Positions 35,717 to 45,592 of a stretch of 64,000 nt of DNA are shown one piece after another. Position numbers and translations under genes: made by a program. A model generated the notes under the pieces. The model searched no databases and was not told where the DNA came from. It was given only the letters and a program-made list of their open reading frames with translations. The DNA is taken from assembly GCF_900182615.1 (NCBI RefSeq), contig NZ_FXTE01000008.1:62001-126000 (forward strand), read 5' to 3'. Position 1 is the first letter of the stretch. Every line of letters starts with the position of its first letter. This DNA is from Ruegeria faecimaris (GTDB taxonomy: Bacteria > Pseudomonadota > Alphaproteobacteria > Rhodobacterales > Rhodobacteraceae).

Positions 35717-36052
35717 TTATTCTTCGTTGCAAAAGAGTTCGTAGACAACCTCTAACATCCGGCGTGGCCGTTCATCGGCAAGTCTATAAAAGATCGCCTT
35801 GCCTTCGCGGCGAGGCGTCACCAACCCTTCAAGTCGCAACCGCGACAGTTGTTGCGAAACAGCGGCTTGCCGCGCCGAAAGCAGCTCTTCCAGTTCTGTT
35901 ACTGACTTTTCTCCCGATACCAGGTGGCACAGGATCATGAGACGCCCTTCGTGGCTGATGGCCTTGAGAAAATTTGCAGCATGCGTTGCGTTCTCAACCA
36001 TTTTGTCGAAATTTTCCGGAGATGTTTCCTGTGAAAGTTGTGGAAGGGCCAT
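35717..36052 (-). CDS. ArsR/SmtB-family regulator, BigR/SqrR type
   Basis: 111 residues from ATG 36052 (AAGGA eight bases upstream; an upstream start would overlap nothing known). Winged helix-turn-helix KAISHEGRLMILCHLVSGEKS, with SVTELEELLSARQAAVSQQLSRLRLEGLV. Two cysteines (in ILCHL and in the C-terminal FCNEE) are at the positions used by BigR and SqrR for sulfide/persulfide sensing through a tetrasulfide or disulfide bond. It probably controls the persulfide operon at 49,448-51,641, although the two are 13 kb apart. Confidence 0.75.
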   Translation of the reverse strand: MALPQLSQETSPENFDKMVENATHAANFLKAISHEGRLMILCHLVSGEKSVTELEELLSARQAAVSQQLSRLRLEGLVTPRREGKAIFYRLADERPRRMLEVVYELFCNEE

Positions 36053-36143
36053 CCTCTGTTTCCTTACCAGCCCACACTTTGGGCGCCTGTTTGTGTTGCT
36101 GCCTGGAGAAGGTCGCAAGTCAGCTAGTTATGAACATTTACTC

Positions 36144-36155
36144 TCATATGCATGA
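36144..36155. promoter_or_regulatory. Dyad upstream of the BigR/SqrR-type gene
   Basis: TCAT-ATGC-ATGA (TCATATGCATGA) lies 92 bp upstream of the regulator start and is AT-rich. It might be an autoregulatory operator; the match is not strong and the known SqrR consensus was not rigorously compared. Confidence 0.3.
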
Positions 36156-36372
36156 ATCAAAATGAGGTGAGGGGAAAAGGGGAACTTGTGAGAGTTCGAC
36201 GCAGATTTCGACTTTGAAGAGCGTATCGCTTTAGTCACCGCTGAATATCTATTTGCATTTGCAGGGCATGAAGTTTCCTGCACCCCTTGCAGCCCCACTG
36301 TGGCGATACTAAGACTCAGGTAACAGATTTTCGGGTAGTGTCCCGATCCATAGCAAAGCAGGCAGGTTTCTT

Positions 36373-37005
36373 ATGTTCGATCCCGTTGACACATACATGA
36401 ACACGCTTGTCCCAATGGTCGTTGAGCAGACCAGCAGGGGTGAGCGCGCATATGATATCTTCTCGCGCCTTCTGAAAGAGCGGATCATCTTTATCAACGG
36501 CCCGATCCACGACGGGATGAGCCATCTTGTGGTTGCTCAGCTGCTGCACCTTGAGGCGGAGAACCCGAACAAGGAAATCTCGATCTACATCAACTCGCCG
36601 GGTGGCGTGGTCACCAGCGGTTTGTCGATTTACGACACAATGCAGTATATCAAACCGAAATGTTCCACATTGGTGATCGGTCAAGCGGCCTCGATGGGGT
36701 CGGTTCTGCTGGCCGGTGGTGAGAAGGGCATGCGCTTTTCCCTGCCGAACAGCCGCATCATGGTGCACCAGCCCAGTGGCGGATATCAGGGGCAGGCAAG
36801 CGATATCATGATCCACGCAGCTGAGACGCAAAAGCTGAAGGATCGCCTGTATGATATCTATGTACGCCATACTGGACAGACCAAAAAGGCTGTTGAAAAG
36901 GCGCTGGACCGTGACAACTTCATGAGCCCGGAAGAGGCTAAGGAATGGGGTCACATCGACGAGATCGTTGAAAACCGCGCCAAGATGAGCGGCGAAGAGG
37001 GCTAA
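36373..37005 (+). CDS. clpP: ATP-dependent Clp protease proteolytic subunit
   Basis: 210 residues. Catalytic serine in [14 protein letters not shown] near residue 109, catalytic His in [15 protein letters not shown], and the Asp near [10 protein letters not shown]. The N-terminal [22 protein letters not shown] is standard. Forms the tetradecameric protease core with ClpX or ClpA. The clpX gene follows at 132 bp, giving a typical clpP-clpX operon. Confidence 0.98.
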   Translation: MFDPVDTYMNTLVPMVVEQTSRGERAYDIFSRLLKERIIFINGPIHDGMSHLVVAQLLHLEAENPNKEISIYINSPGGVVTSGLSIYDTMQYIKPKCSTLVIGQAASMGSVLLAGGEKGMRFSLPNSRIMVHQPSGGYQGQASDIMIHAAETQKLKDRLYDIYVRHTGQTKKAVEKALDRDNFMSPEEAKEWGHIDEIVENRAKMSGEEG

Positions 37006-37137
37006 GCCCAGACCCCTCGTGTCGGCGATACGGGGGGTATTTTGAGATTGTAGCCGCCACAGTGCTGGCCTAAGCTGCACGAACAGGCGCAAGCGCGGCC
37101 CCGCAAGGGGCATAGGATGGAGCCCGAAAGGTAGATC

Positions 37138-38403
37138 ATGGCGACGAATTCAGGCGGTGACGGCAAAAACACGCTCTACTGCAGCTTCTGTGGCAAAAGC
37201 CAGCATGAGGTGCGTAAGCTGATTGCAGGTCCGACCGTGTTCATCTGTGATGAATGCGTCGAGCTGTGTATGGACATCATCCGCGAAGAGACAAAAGCCA
37301 ACGGGCTGAAGTCTTCTGACGGTGTGCCGACGCCGAAAGACATCTGCGAAGTTCTGGACGATTATGTGATCGGTCAGGCTACGGCCAAGCGGGTTCTGTC
37401 AGTGGCGGTTCACAACCACTATAAACGATTGAATCACGCTCAGAAGGCCGGCAGCGATATCGAGCTGGCCAAATCCAACATCCTGTTGATCGGCCCGACA
37501 GGCTGCGGCAAGACGTTGTTGGCGCAAACTCTGGCGCGCATTCTGGATGTGCCCTTTACCATGGCCGATGCGACCACGCTGACCGAAGCCGGTTATGTGG
37601 GCGAGGATGTCGAAAATATCATCCTCAAGTTGTTGCAGGCCAGCGAATACAATGTCGAACGCGCGCAGCGCGGCATCGTTTACATCGATGAGGTCGACAA
37701 GATCACGCGCAAATCCGAGAATCCCTCGATTACGCGCGACGTGTCGGGCGAGGGCGTGCAGCAGGCGCTGCTGAAGCTGATGGAAGGCACCGTCGCCAGT
37801 GTTCCGCCGCAAGGTGGACGCAAGCATCCGCAGCAGGAATTCCTGCAAGTGGACACGACGAATATCCTGTTCATCTGCGGTGGTGCCTTTGCGGGTCTGG
37901 ATAGAATTATCGCACAGCGCGGCAAAGGCTCGGCCATGGGCTTTGGTGCCGATGTGCGGGACAATGATGACCGCGGCGTGGGTGAGATTTTCAAAGAGCT
38001 GGAGCCTGAAGACCTGCTGAAATTCGGTCTGATCCCGGAATTTGTCGGACGTCTGCCAGTTCTGGCCACGCTTGAAGATCTCGACGAGGATGCGCTGGTC
38101 ACCATTCTGACCAAACCCAAGAACGCGCTGGTCAAACAGTATCAGCGTCTGTTCGAACTGGAAGATGCCGAGCTGGGCTTTACCGACGATGCGCTCAAGG
38201 CTATCGCCAAACGCGCCATTGAACGGAAGACCGGTGCACGCGGGCTGCGCTCGATCCTTGAAGATATCCTTCTGGACACGATGTTCGAATTGCCTGGCAT
38301 GAAGAACGTGACCGAGGTTGTCGTTAACGAAGAGGCTGTATCTTCGGACAAACAGCCGCTGATCATCTATGCGGATGCGGCGGAATCGGCTTCGGCCGGG
38401 TAA
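37138..38403 (+). CDS. clpX: ATP-dependent protease ATP-binding subunit ClpX
   Basis: 421 residues. Zinc-binding domain [14 protein letters not shown] and CDECVELC at the N-terminus, AAA+ motifs [23 protein letters not shown], and the sensor region with [11 protein letters not shown]. Unfolds substrates (including SsrA-tagged proteins) for ClpP; in this lineage it takes part in cell-cycle proteolysis. Ribosome site GAAAGGTAGATC. Followed by a terminator hairpin at 38427. Confidence 0.98.
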   Translation: MATNSGGDGKNTLYCSFCGKSQHEVRKLIAGPTVFICDECVELCMDIIREETKANGLKSSDGVPTPKDICEVLDDYVIGQATAKRVLSVAVHNHYKRLNHAQKAGSDIELAKSNILLIGPTGCGKTLLAQTLARILDVPFTMADATTLTEAGYVGEDVENIILKLLQASEYNVERAQRGIVYIDEVDKITRKSENPSITRDVSGEGVQQALLKLMEGTVASVPPQGGRKHPQQEFLQVDTTNILFICGGAFAGLDRIIAQRGKGSAMGFGADVRDNDDRGVGEIFKELEPEDLLKFGLIPEFVGRLPVLATLEDLDEDALVTILTKPKNALVKQYQRLFELEDAELGFTDDALKAIAKRAIERKTGARGLRSILEDILLDTMFELPGMKNVTEVVVNEEAVSSDKQPLIIYADAAESASAG

Positions 38404-38426
38404 TCACAGAATTTGAATTGCAACAG

Positions 38427-38460
38427 ATGGCGCGGTGATCCCGCGCCATTTTGTGTTTGG
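38427..38460 (+). terminator. Terminator after clpX
   Basis: Stem ATGGCGCGG / CCGCGCCAT (38427-38435 and 38441-38449) with a five-base loop, followed by TTTTGTGTTT. It separates clpX from the RidA-like gene. Confidence 0.8.
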
Positions 38461-38469
38461 GAGGGCAGG

Positions 38470-38844
38470 ATGACGATAAGGCGAATTTCCTCGGGCGGCC
38501 AATATGAGGCCAAAGTCGGCTATTGCCGGGCAGTGGTTGCAAACGGTTTTGTCTTTGTTGCCGGGACCTGCGCACAAGGCGAAATCATTCCCAAAGATAT
38601 CGTCGGACAGTGCAAATCCGCGCTGCAGGCGATTGAAAAGGCCTTGGATGAGGCTGGATCAAATTTGGCGCATGTGGTTCGGGTAAACTACTACCTTCCG
38701 GACATGTCGGAATTTGAACTGTGCTGGCCCTTGCTGGTTGAGGCATTTGGTGAAAACCCGCCGGCGGCGACAGTGACCGAATGCAACCTGATCACGCCAG
38801 AGGACCGCATCGAGATTGAAGTGACCGCAGTTTTGCCGGATTAA
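38470..38844 (+). CDS. RidA family protein
   Basis: 124 residues from ATG 38470 (GGGAGGGCAGG upstream). RidA/YjgF/YER057c fold: [48 protein letters not shown], and [22 protein letters not shown]. Members deaminate reactive enamine/imine intermediates. The usual substrate-binding Arg of canonical RidA (in R-T-x-V) appears replaced in this subgroup (TVTECN), so the activity may differ. It stands alone between the clpX terminator and the respiratory gene. Confidence 0.85.
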   Translation: MTIRRISSGGQYEAKVGYCRAVVANGFVFVAGTCAQGEIIPKDIVGQCKSALQAIEKALDEAGSNLAHVVRVNYYLPDMSEFELCWPLLVEAFGENPPAATVTECNLITPEDRIEIEVTAVLPD

Positions 38845-38923
38845 TGCGCAACGTTACCCTAGCACTGGACCTTGGCGGACCTTTGGTCCATATCTGCAGA
38901 GACAAAAATGCCGGAGGCAGCCG

Positions 38924-39307
38924 ATGGGAATCCTGAACAGTCTTTTGCGCGCCGTGACCTGGTGGAACGGGGCCACCCTGAACACCCAGATTTACACCGC
39001 GCGCAAAGGCGTGAAAGTCGGTGAAGATAATGAAGGCAATATATTTTATCGTACCGCGGATGACAGCAGGCGTTGGGTGATCTTCAACGGCGAGGCCGAG
39101 GCCAGCAGGGTTGATCCCGATTGGCACGGTTGGTTGCACCGCACCTGGGACGAACCGCCAACCGACAAACCTCTGGCACATAAATCCTGGGAAAAACCGC
39201 ATCAGGAAAACCTGACAGGAACCGCGCTTGCTTATGCACCGGCGGGGTCTTTGCGCCGCCCGGATCCGGTCGAGCGTTCGGATTATGAGGCCTGGAACCC
39301 GGAATAA
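38924..39307 (+). CDS. NADH:ubiquinone oxidoreductase subunit NDUFA12 homologue
   Basis: 127 residues. NDUFA12-type signature [25 protein letters not shown] at the start, then [13 protein letters not shown], and [25 protein letters not shown] in the middle. This alphaproteobacterial protein corresponds to mitochondrial subunit B17.2 of complex I. In Rhodobacterales it is next to mlaD and a DUF2155 protein, as here. Confidence 0.92.
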   Translation: MGILNSLLRAVTWWNGATLNTQIYTARKGVKVGEDNEGNIFYRTADDSRRWVIFNGEAEASRVDPDWHGWLHRTWDEPPTDKPLAHKSWEKPHQENLTGTALAYAPAGSLRRPDPVERSDYEAWNPE

Positions 39308-39320
39308 GACGAGGCGAGCA

Positions 39321-39773
39321 ATGTCATCTTACAAAGTTTCAGAAGTTTTGGTCGGAGGCGCCGTCCTGGCCGGGGCAATAGCGTTTGGCGTCTATGCGAG
39401 CCAGTCGACAGGCCTGTCCCAGGGCGGTTCTGGTTATGAGCTTAACGCCTCTTTCCGCTCGCTCGAAGGCGTCGGCGTCGGAACGGACGTGCGGCTTGCC
39501 GGGGTCAAAATCGGCACCGTGACAGGGGTGACCCTGAACCCGGAAACCTACCGGGCGGACACGACTTTTGCGATTTCTGATGGAATTCTGGTCCCCGATG
39601 ACAGTGCTATCGTGATCTCATCCGAAGGGTTGCTGGGTGGTAACTTTGTAGAAGTCATGCCAGGCGGATCGCTCTTTAACTTTGAGCCGGGCGATCAGGT
39701 CGAGGATACACAGGGCGCAGTCAGCCTGATTTCGCTTTTGGTTAAGTTCGTCGCCGGAGATGGCGGCGAATGA
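39321..39773 (+). CDS. mlaD: MlaD-type MCE-domain lipid transport protein
   Basis: 150 residues from ATG 39321 (GAGGCGAGCA upstream). One N-terminal transmembrane segment (EVLVGGAVLAGAIAFGVYAS) and a single MCE domain with YELNASFRSLEGVGVGTDVRLAGVKIGTVTG. This binds phospholipids as part of the outer membrane lipid asymmetry (Mla) system. The other Mla proteins (MlaE, MlaF) are not in the window. Its last bases overlap the next gene (ATGA type). Confidence 0.9.
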   Translation: MSSYKVSEVLVGGAVLAGAIAFGVYASQSTGLSQGGSGYELNASFRSLEGVGVGTDVRLAGVKIGTVTGVTLNPETYRADTTFAISDGILVPDDSAIVISSEGLLGGNFVEVMPGGSLFNFEPGDQVEDTQGAVSLISLLVKFVAGDGGE

Positions 39774-40138
39774 AGCGATATGCTCTGATCGCGGCAATAC
39801 TGGCAGCCTCTGGGGTAGCGGCACAGCAAAAGGTTCAATCCGGACCGGGTGCAATGCTCAGAGGGCTGGATAAGGTCAATGGCCAGACAGTTGATGTCGA
39901 ACTGCAAAACGGCCAATCCAAGACAGTCTTTGGGCTGGATGTCGCACTGGGTGATTGCCGCTATCCTGCAGATAACCCAACAGGGGACGCGTTTGCCTAC
40001 CTGACCATTTGGGAACAAGGCGGAACGGATCAACTGTTTGACGGGTGGATGATTGCCACCTCGCCAGCCCTGAATGCGCTTGATCATTCGCGCTATGACG
40101 TCTGGGTGATCCGCTGTATCACGCCATCCGGCGATTGA
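39770..40138 (+). CDS. DUF2155 domain protein
   Basis: 122 residues with a signal peptide (MKRYALIAAILAASGVAAQQ). DUF2155 core: GLDKVNGQTVDVELQNGQSKTVFGLDVALGDCRYPADNPTGDAFAYLTIW, FDGWMIATSPALNALDHSRYDVWVIRC. Two cysteines probably form a disulfide. It overlaps mlaD by 4 bp (ATGA) and its tail overlaps the convergent aat gene by 46 bp. Function unknown; always near mlaD in related genomes. Confidence 0.88.
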   Translation: MKRYALIAAILAASGVAAQQKVQSGPGAMLRGLDKVNGQTVDVELQNGQSKTVFGLDVALGDCRYPADNPTGDAFAYLTIWEQGGTDQLFDGWMIATSPALNALDHSRYDVWVIRCITPSGD

Positions 40139-40725
40139 TCGAGATCAGCAGAGAAATCTGCTGCAATAGTCACTGCCTCTTCCAGCGCGTTCCGATACTG
40201 TGCCCGTGGCACCTCAATCGCACCGAGCGAGGCGAGATGCGCGGTTAAAAACTGTGTATCGAACAGTTTGAACCCGCAGGACCGCAACCGGTCGACCAAA
40301 TAAGCCAGTGCAATTTTTGAGGCATCCTTGCGTCGGGAAAACATGCTTTCGCCAAAGAAGGCAGCGCCAAGAGTAACGCCATAAACGCCCCCAACCAAAT
40401 TCGGGCCGTCCCAGATTTCCAGCGAATGGGCGTGACCGGATTGGTTCAGCTTTTGGTAAAGGGTGCGAAGTTCCTGATTGATCCAGGTATCCGTGCGATC
40501 AGCGCAGCCATCAACAACGCCGGGAAAATCCCTGTTGATTGACACCGTGTACCCACAGTTCCGAATCCTGCGGGCCAAGCTGCGTGAGATGTGAAATCCG
40601 TCCAGAGGGAAGATGCCGCGAAACTTAGGATCAACCCAGAACAGGTCCGGATCATCGCGATGTTCAGCCATCGGGAAGATACCGATGGAATATCCATGGA
40701 GCAGTAATTCCGGGGAAAGGCTCAT
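40093..40725 (-). CDS. aat: Leucyl/phenylalanyl-tRNA-protein transferase
   Basis: 210 residues. Aat motifs: LLHGYSIGIFPMAEHRDDPDLFWVDPKFRGIFPLDGFHISRSL, SLEIWDGPNLVGGVYGVTLGAAFFGESMFSR, and KLFDTQFLTAHLASLGA. Transfers Leu or Phe to N-terminal Lys/Arg of proteins, marking them for ClpAPS. Located downstream of accC in the same direction. Confidence 0.95.
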   Translation of the reverse strand: MSLSPELLLHGYSIGIFPMAEHRDDPDLFWVDPKFRGIFPLDGFHISRSLARRIRNCGYTVSINRDFPGVVDGCADRTDTWINQELRTLYQKLNQSGHAHSLEIWDGPNLVGGVYGVTLGAAFFGESMFSRRKDASKIALAYLVDRLRSCGFKLFDTQFLTAHLASLGAIEVPRAQYRNALEEAVTIAADFSADLDQSPDGVIQRITQTS

Positions 40726-40773
40726 GCCAGGCGCCTCAGGGTCGGAAAGCGATAACCTTCCGACCCAGCAGAG

Positions 40774-42123
40774 TTAGTCGGCCATATTCTCCGCAAGCCA
40801 GTGCTCCAGCCAGTGGATGTTATAATCACCGCTTTGGACGTCACTTTCTTGCAGAAGTGCGTGGAACAAGGGAACCGTCGTGTCGATTCCGTCCACGATC
40901 AACTCACCCAATGCGCGTTCGAGACGGGCCAGTGCTTCGGGCCGGTCGCGGCCCTGCACGATCAGTTTGGCGATCAGTGAGTCGTAGTAGGGCGGGATCG
41001 TGTACCCGTCATACAACGCTGAATCCATCCGCACACCCAGACCGCCCGGCGCATGGTAGGCCGAGATTTTTCCGGGGCAGGGCGAGAAGTTTGGCAATTT
41101 CTCGGCGTTGATCCGAACCTCGATGGCGTGACCATTGATTTTCAGATCATCCTGACCGAATGACATTGGCTGACCAGCCGCAACGCGGATTTGTTCGCGC
41201 ACCAGATCCACGCCAAAGATGCCCTCAGTGACCGGGTGTTCGACCTGTAGGCGGGTGTTCATCTCGATGAAATAGAAGTCGCCATTTTCGTACAGAAATT
41301 CGATCGTACCTGCACCGATATAGTTGATCTTGGCAACCGCATCGGCACAGACCTTACCGATCCTTGCGCGTTCTTCGGGGGTGATGCAGGGGCCGGGTGC
41401 CTCTTCGAATACCTTTTGGTGGCGGCGCTGCAGGGAACAGTCGCGCTCGCCCAGATGAACCGCTTGGCCCTTGCCATCGCCAAAGACCTGAATCTCGATG
41501 TGGCGCGGCGTGGTCAGGTATTTCTCAATATAGACCTCGTCATTACCAAAGGCGGCTTTGCCTTCGGCGCGCGCGGTCATAAAGGCGCTTTCCATCTCAT
41601 CCGCACTCATCGCGACTTTCATGCCGCGTCCGCCGCCACCGGCGGTGGCCTTGATGATTACAGGATAGCCGAATTCTTCACCGATCCGCTTGGCTGCGGC
41701 CAGATCCGGCACGCCACCATCTGAACCAGGCACACAGGGAACGCCCAAGGCCTTCATCGTGTCCTTGGCGGTGATCTTGTCACCCATCACGCGGATATGC
41801 TCAGCGGTGGGTCCAATGAAGCTGATGTCGTGATCTTCGACGATCTGCACAAACTCGGCATTTTCAGACAAAAAGCCGTAGCCTGGGTGGATCGCCTGAG
41901 CGCCAGTGATCTCGCAGGCTGAGATGATCGCAGGCACCGACAGATAGCTTTGTGGGCTGGGCGGGGGGCCGATGCAGACCGATTCGTCCGCCATGCGTAC
42001 ATGCATCGCGTCACTGTCTGCGGTTGAATGGACGGCGACTGTCTTAATCCCCATCTCGCGTGCGGCGCGGATGACGCGCAGGGCGATCTCGCCTCGGTTG
42101 GCAATCAGGATCTTGTCGAACAT
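40774..42123 (-). CDS. accC: Acetyl-CoA carboxylase, biotin carboxylase subunit
   Basis: 449 residues. ATP-grasp motifs [38 protein letters not shown] and [24 protein letters not shown]. Carboxylates biotin on AccB as the first step of fatty acid synthesis. Located 9 bp after accB. N-terminus [23 protein letters not shown] is standard. Confidence 0.98.
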   Translation of the reverse strand: MFDKILIANRGEIALRVIRAAREMGIKTVAVHSTADSDAMHVRMADESVCIGPPPSPQSYLSVPAIISACEITGAQAIHPGYGFLSENAEFVQIVEDHDISFIGPTAEHIRVMGDKITAKDTMKALGVPCVPGSDGGVPDLAAAKRIGEEFGYPVIIKATAGGGGRGMKVAMSADEMESAFMTARAEGKAAFGNDEVYIEKYLTTPRHIEIQVFGDGKGQAVHLGERDCSLQRRHQKVFEEAPGPCITPEERARIGKVCADAVAKINYIGAGTIEFLYENGDFYFIEMNTRLQVEHPVTEGIFGVDLVREQIRVAAGQPMSFGQDDLKINGHAIEVRINAEKLPNFSPCPGKISAYHAPGGLGVRMDSALYDGYTIPPYYDSLIAKLIVQGRDRPEALARLERALGELIVDGIDTTVPLFHALLQESDVQSGDYNIHWLEHWLAENMAD

Positions 42124-42132
42124 GGGGCCGCC

Positions 42133-42624
42133 TTACTCAACAATGACCAGAGGAGTGCCGAATTCCACAGCATCGCCATCACCCACCAAAATACGCTTGA
42201 TAGTACCGGATTTAGGCGCGTGGATGTGGTTCATGGTTTTCATCGCTTCGACGATCAGCAGCGTGTCGCCTTCGGAAACACTGGCACCGACGGAGATGAA
42301 GGACGGCGCACCCGGCTCGGGCTGCATGTACACGGTGCCGACCATGGGCGAAGTCACAGCGCCCGGATGGCTGGCTGGATCGTCACTTGCTGTGGGTGCT
42401 TCAGCTGCTGCAGGTGCGGCTGCCGGGGCTGCGGCTGGCGCGGCCGCCGGGACCGCAACCTGGACCGGAGCGGCGACGGGTGACATGCGGCTAACGCGTA
42501 CGTTCAGGCTGTCATCTTCGCCATAATCGCGCTTTACCTGCAACTCGGTCAGGTCGTTTTCCCGCAGCAGTTCGGCCAGTGCCTTGATAAACGCCACATC
42601 CGCTTCGTGTTTGGTATCTGTCAT
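42133..42624 (-). CDS. accB: Acetyl-CoA carboxylase, biotin carboxyl carrier protein
   Basis: 163 residues. Residues 1-60 are the alphaproteobacterial N-terminal domain, residues 65-90 an Ala/Pro-rich linker ([17 protein letters not shown]), and the C-terminal biotinyl domain has [17 protein letters not shown] with the biotinylated Lys. GAGGACACTC before the start. Transcribed ahead of accC in the same operon. Confidence 0.97.
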   Translation of the reverse strand: MTDTKHEADVAFIKALAELLRENDLTELQVKRDYGEDDSLNVRVSRMSPVAAPVQVAVPAAAPAAAPAAAPAAAEAPTASDDPASHPGAVTSPMVGTVYMQPEPGAPSFISVGASVSEGDTLLIVEAMKTMNHIHAPKSGTIKRILVGDGDAVEFGTPLVIVE

Positions 42625-42776
42625 GAGTGTCCTCGACGGTTCCCCTTTGGCCCGTCTGTTTCGCGCGGGCTTTGGTCTGATTACGCAGCGTTATAAGCTA
42701 AGCGTACGGCCATGAAAAGCACAGTCTCGGCCTGTCAGATGGGGGTTTTGCTGAAGATTACCAGTGGTAAACAGCG

Positions 42777-43313
42777 TTACAGAGGCATTCCGGAGAGTTT
42801 CGCAACCAGTTCAGGCAGTTTACGTGCCCCGAATTTTTCAAGCAGCCGCGCACGGTAGGCTTCGATTGTACGATAGCTCAGGTTCAGTTCCGCACCGATT
42901 TCCTTGGCCGACAAGCCCTTGCAGGACAGAATGGCAACCTCGCGCTCACGGCTGGTTAGCTCGACCAAAGGGCGTTCCTCGGAAATATCCGAAAAACTCC
43001 AGATGCCATGGCGGAATGGATCTTCAGGCGTTAGCGAACGTCCGCGCGCGCGGCACCAGAATAGGTCGCTATCGCGGCGACGCATGACCCTCTCATCCGT
43101 GTAATATCCGGTGTCGCGCATGATTTGCAGGCTCCGTGCGCCGATACGTTCCCAATCTGCGACAGAAGGGTAGAGGTGTAGCAGGGGCATGTTGCGGTAA
43201 TCGGCCTCTTCACCGCCGAAAGTGCGTGCGAACTGCAGATTGCACCGGCGGATCACGCGGTTCTCCAACTCGACCAATCCGATCGGCGCATATTCAAAGG
43301 CTGGGTCGCTCAT
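42777..43313 (-). CDS. PAS-LuxR family transcriptional regulator
   Basis: 178 residues from ATG 43313. A PAS domain (EYAPIGLVELENRVIRRCN, RRDSDLFWCRARGRSLTP) precedes a LuxR-type HTH (LTSREREVAILSCKGLSAKEIGAELNLSYRTIEAYRARLLEKFG). No phosphoacceptor receiver domain is present, so it likely senses a ligand or redox state through PAS. The start is uncertain because the upstream site is weak (GGACAT). It is upstream of accB in the opposite order, separated by 150 bp. Confidence 0.8.
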   Translation of the reverse strand: MSDPAFEYAPIGLVELENRVIRRCNLQFARTFGGEEADYRNMPLLHLYPSVADWERIGARSLQIMRDTGYYTDERVMRRRDSDLFWCRARGRSLTPEDPFRHGIWSFSDISEERPLVELTSREREVAILSCKGLSAKEIGAELNLSYRTIEAYRARLLEKFGARKLPELVAKLSGMPL

Positions 43314-43538
43314 ATGTCCATGGTGCAGGTGTTTTGCCGAAAATAGAAGGGGAAGGCCTGTGATTTTCGAAATATGCAAATGGGTTACACCGTGGACCGG
43401 GTGTTTGGAATTGCGGGATGCGTTTGTGAAGAAAGTAAATTGCTCAAGAAAATTAATTGCTAAAGACTTATATTTAAATAATAGTTTTGAAAATGCTTCT
43501 GTGGTTGACCAAAGGAGCCAGCGGAAAAAGAGGAAATT

Positions 43539-44834
43539 TTGCGGGACACGTTAACAGGCAGCCGTATTCGCGAAAGGCGGCAGATCGCAGGATTGCGTCA
43601 GGCCCAGCTTGCACGGCAGGTTGGAATCTCGGCATCCTATCTGAACCTGATCGAGCATAACCGCCGCAGGATCGGAGGAAAGCTGCTGGTGGATATCGCT
43701 GCGGCCCTGACCGTTGAGCCTTCGGTGCTAACCCAGGGGATCGAGGCGACGCTGATTTCTGCGCTGCGCGAGGCTGCGGCAGATGCTGTTGGCCAGAAAG
43801 CCGAGGTGGACGGGCTTGAGGAATTCGCAAGTAGGTTTCCAGGGTGGGCGGGCGTTTTGGCGCAAATGCACAGCCGAGTGGTGTCGTTAGAGCGAACGAT
43901 TGAAACCCTGTCGGATCGTTTGACCCACGATCCGCATCTGGCAGCATCCATGCACGAGGTCCTTTCGACAGCCGCCGCGATTCGTTCTACCGCTGCCATT
44001 CTTGCTGAAACGCAAGAGATAGAACCCGAGTGGCAAGACCGATTCCACCGGAACCTGCACCAGGATGCCGAACGCCTGGCCGATAGCTCCAAATCGCTGG
44101 TGGCCTATCTGGATGATTCCGAGGGGGCCGAGGATCGTCGCGGGGTCCCTCTGGAAGATGTCGAAGCATTTTTTGACAGGCATGATCACCATTTCCCGGA
44201 AATCGAATCCGGAGGCGGAAGCGCAGATGTTAATCTGAATGAGATTGATTCCTCTGCGGCGCGAAAAGTGGCGCGGGATATTCTGGACGTTTACGAATCC
44301 GACGCTCGGCTTTTGCCTCTGGATGCGCTCAAAGGGGCTTTGGATCGGGGAGTTACAGATCCTTTGCTTTTGGCAACAGAGTATTCAGTCGACATCGCCA
44401 CCGTGCTGAGGCGGCTGGCCGCCTTGCCCAAAGGGTATTTGTCGCGCCCGACCGGGCTGGTGATATGTGATGCCTCAGGCAGCATTTTGTTCAGCAAATC
44501 GGTGCCCGGTTTTGCCATGCCCAGGTTCGGCGAGGCGTGTCCTCTGTGGCCGCTGTTTCAGGCGCTGAACCGGCCGCTGGTTCCGATCCGAAAACGGATC
44601 GTTCAGTTGGGGCGAACGGCCGCGGAATTCGATTGTTATGCCTATGCCTGGCCGCAATCCATTTCCGGCTATGATGATGCGCCGGTTTATCGTTCTGTCA
44701 TGCTGGTTCGATCCGTCGAAGAAAGCCCTCAGGGCAGTCAGGCGGTTGCCCATGTTGGCCCAAGTTGCCGGGTCTGCCCCAATAAGGACTGTGAATCGCG
44801 CCGAGAGCCCTCGATTCTGAGCGAAGGTTTTTGA
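43539..44834 (+). CDS. XRE family short-chain fatty acid-type regulator (ScfR-like)
   Basis: 431 residues starting at TTG 43539 (AAAGAGG upstream). N-terminal XRE HTH (LTGSRIRERRQIAGLRQAQLARQVGISASYLNLIEHNRRR), a helical central region, and a C-terminal DUF2083-like domain with a cysteine-rich tail (CRVCPNKDCESRREPSIL). This ScfR/IrrE-type architecture is found in regulators of short-chain fatty acid metabolism (RamB-like). Upstream of a CheY-like regulator and an SSS-type kinase; the set may form one sensory module. The upstream region is AT-rich. Confidence 0.82.
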   Translation: MRDTLTGSRIRERRQIAGLRQAQLARQVGISASYLNLIEHNRRRIGGKLLVDIAAALTVEPSVLTQGIEATLISALREAAADAVGQKAEVDGLEEFASRFPGWAGVLAQMHSRVVSLERTIETLSDRLTHDPHLAASMHEVLSTAAAIRSTAAILAETQEIEPEWQDRFHRNLHQDAERLADSSKSLVAYLDDSEGAEDRRGVPLEDVEAFFDRHDHHFPEIESGGGSADVNLNEIDSSAARKVARDILDVYESDARLLPLDALKGALDRGVTDPLLLATEYSVDIATVLRRLAALPKGYLSRPTGLVICDASGSILFSKSVPGFAMPRFGEACPLWPLFQALNRPLVPIRKRIVQLGRTAAEFDCYAYAWPQSISGYDDAPVYRSVMLVRSVEESPQGSQAVAHVGPSCRVCPNKDCESRREPSILSEGF

Positions 44835-44912
44835 CAGTTTCGTGACACTGCGCATAAGCTGTTTCGGACAGGTTGACAGTGGTGCAGCCCGTCTCGGGGA
44901 GGGATGAAATAT

Positions 44913-45293
44913 ATGAGCCGAAAGGTTCTGTTGATCGAGGATGAGCCGAACATTGCTGAAGCCATTCGGTTTTTGCTGACCCGCGAGGGATGGCAGGTTG
45001 AAACGCATGCTGAAGGGACGGATGCGCTGCTGGTGATTCAGGGCGCGAAGCCCGATCTTGTGATTCTGGATGTGATGCTGCCGGGCAAAAGCGGGATGGA
45101 GATTTTGCGCGACTTGCGCGAACTCGAAGAACTGCGAAATCTTCCGGTTCTGATGCTAACGGCTCGTGGCCAATCGAAAGATCGTGAGATGGCCGAGAAT
45201 GCAGGGGTCAGCCGGTTCATGACAAAGCCGTTTTCCAATGCAGAAGTTCTGACCGCCGTCCGCGATTTGCACGCGCAGGCCTCGCGGTCATGA
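44913..45293 (+). CDS. Single-domain response regulator (CheY-like)
   Basis: 126 residues from ATG 44913 (an ATG at 44904 has a poorly spaced ribosome site). Receiver domain: LLIEDEPNIAEAIRFLL with acidic pair, phosphoacceptor Asp in LVILDVMLPGKSGMEIL, and the conserved Thr and Lys in MLTARGQSKDRE and FMTKPFSN. No output domain. Probably phosphorylated by the adjacent kinase. Confidence 0.9.
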   Translation: MSRKVLLIEDEPNIAEAIRFLLTREGWQVETHAEGTDALLVIQGAKPDLVILDVMLPGKSGMEILRDLRELEELRNLPVLMLTARGQSKDREMAENAGVSRFMTKPFSNAEVLTAVRDLHAQASRS

Positions 45294-45592
45294 GCATGCA
45301 GGACGACCGCCAACCATCTGGTGCGCGGCCGTCGCTGTTTCTTGAGCGCCAAAGTTACCGCCGACGCAGGCTAACCGACGCCGCCCGTTTATTGCCCATA
45401 TTGGGGGGCGCGCTGATTGCGATTCCGTTGCTGTGGCCGCGTGGGGGCGATGCAGCGGACGGAGTGCCGCTGTCTTCTGCGATTCTCTATATCTTCACAT
45501 GCTGGGCGGTTTTGATCGTTGTCAGCGTTCTCTTTGGGTTCGCCGCAGGACGCATATCAACCGGCGATGAATCCGAGCCAGGTCAAGACTGA
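45290..45592 (+). CDS. Two-TM membrane protein, SSS-transporter small-subunit-like
   Basis: 100 residues with two hydrophobic helices (LLPILGGALIAIPLLWP and LYIFTCWAVLIVVSVLFGFAAGR) and hydrophilic ends, the same shape as the small partner (DUF4212/DUF485 type) found upstream of solute:sodium symporters. Overlaps the response regulator by 4 bp and its stop abuts the SSS kinase start. Not an assigned family by sequence, so the partner role is inferred from layout. Confidence 0.6.
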   Translation: MSMQDDRQPSGARPSLFLERQSYRRRRLTDAARLLPILGGALIAIPLLWPRGGDAADGVPLSSAILYIFTCWAVLIVVSVLFGFAAGRISTGDESEPGQD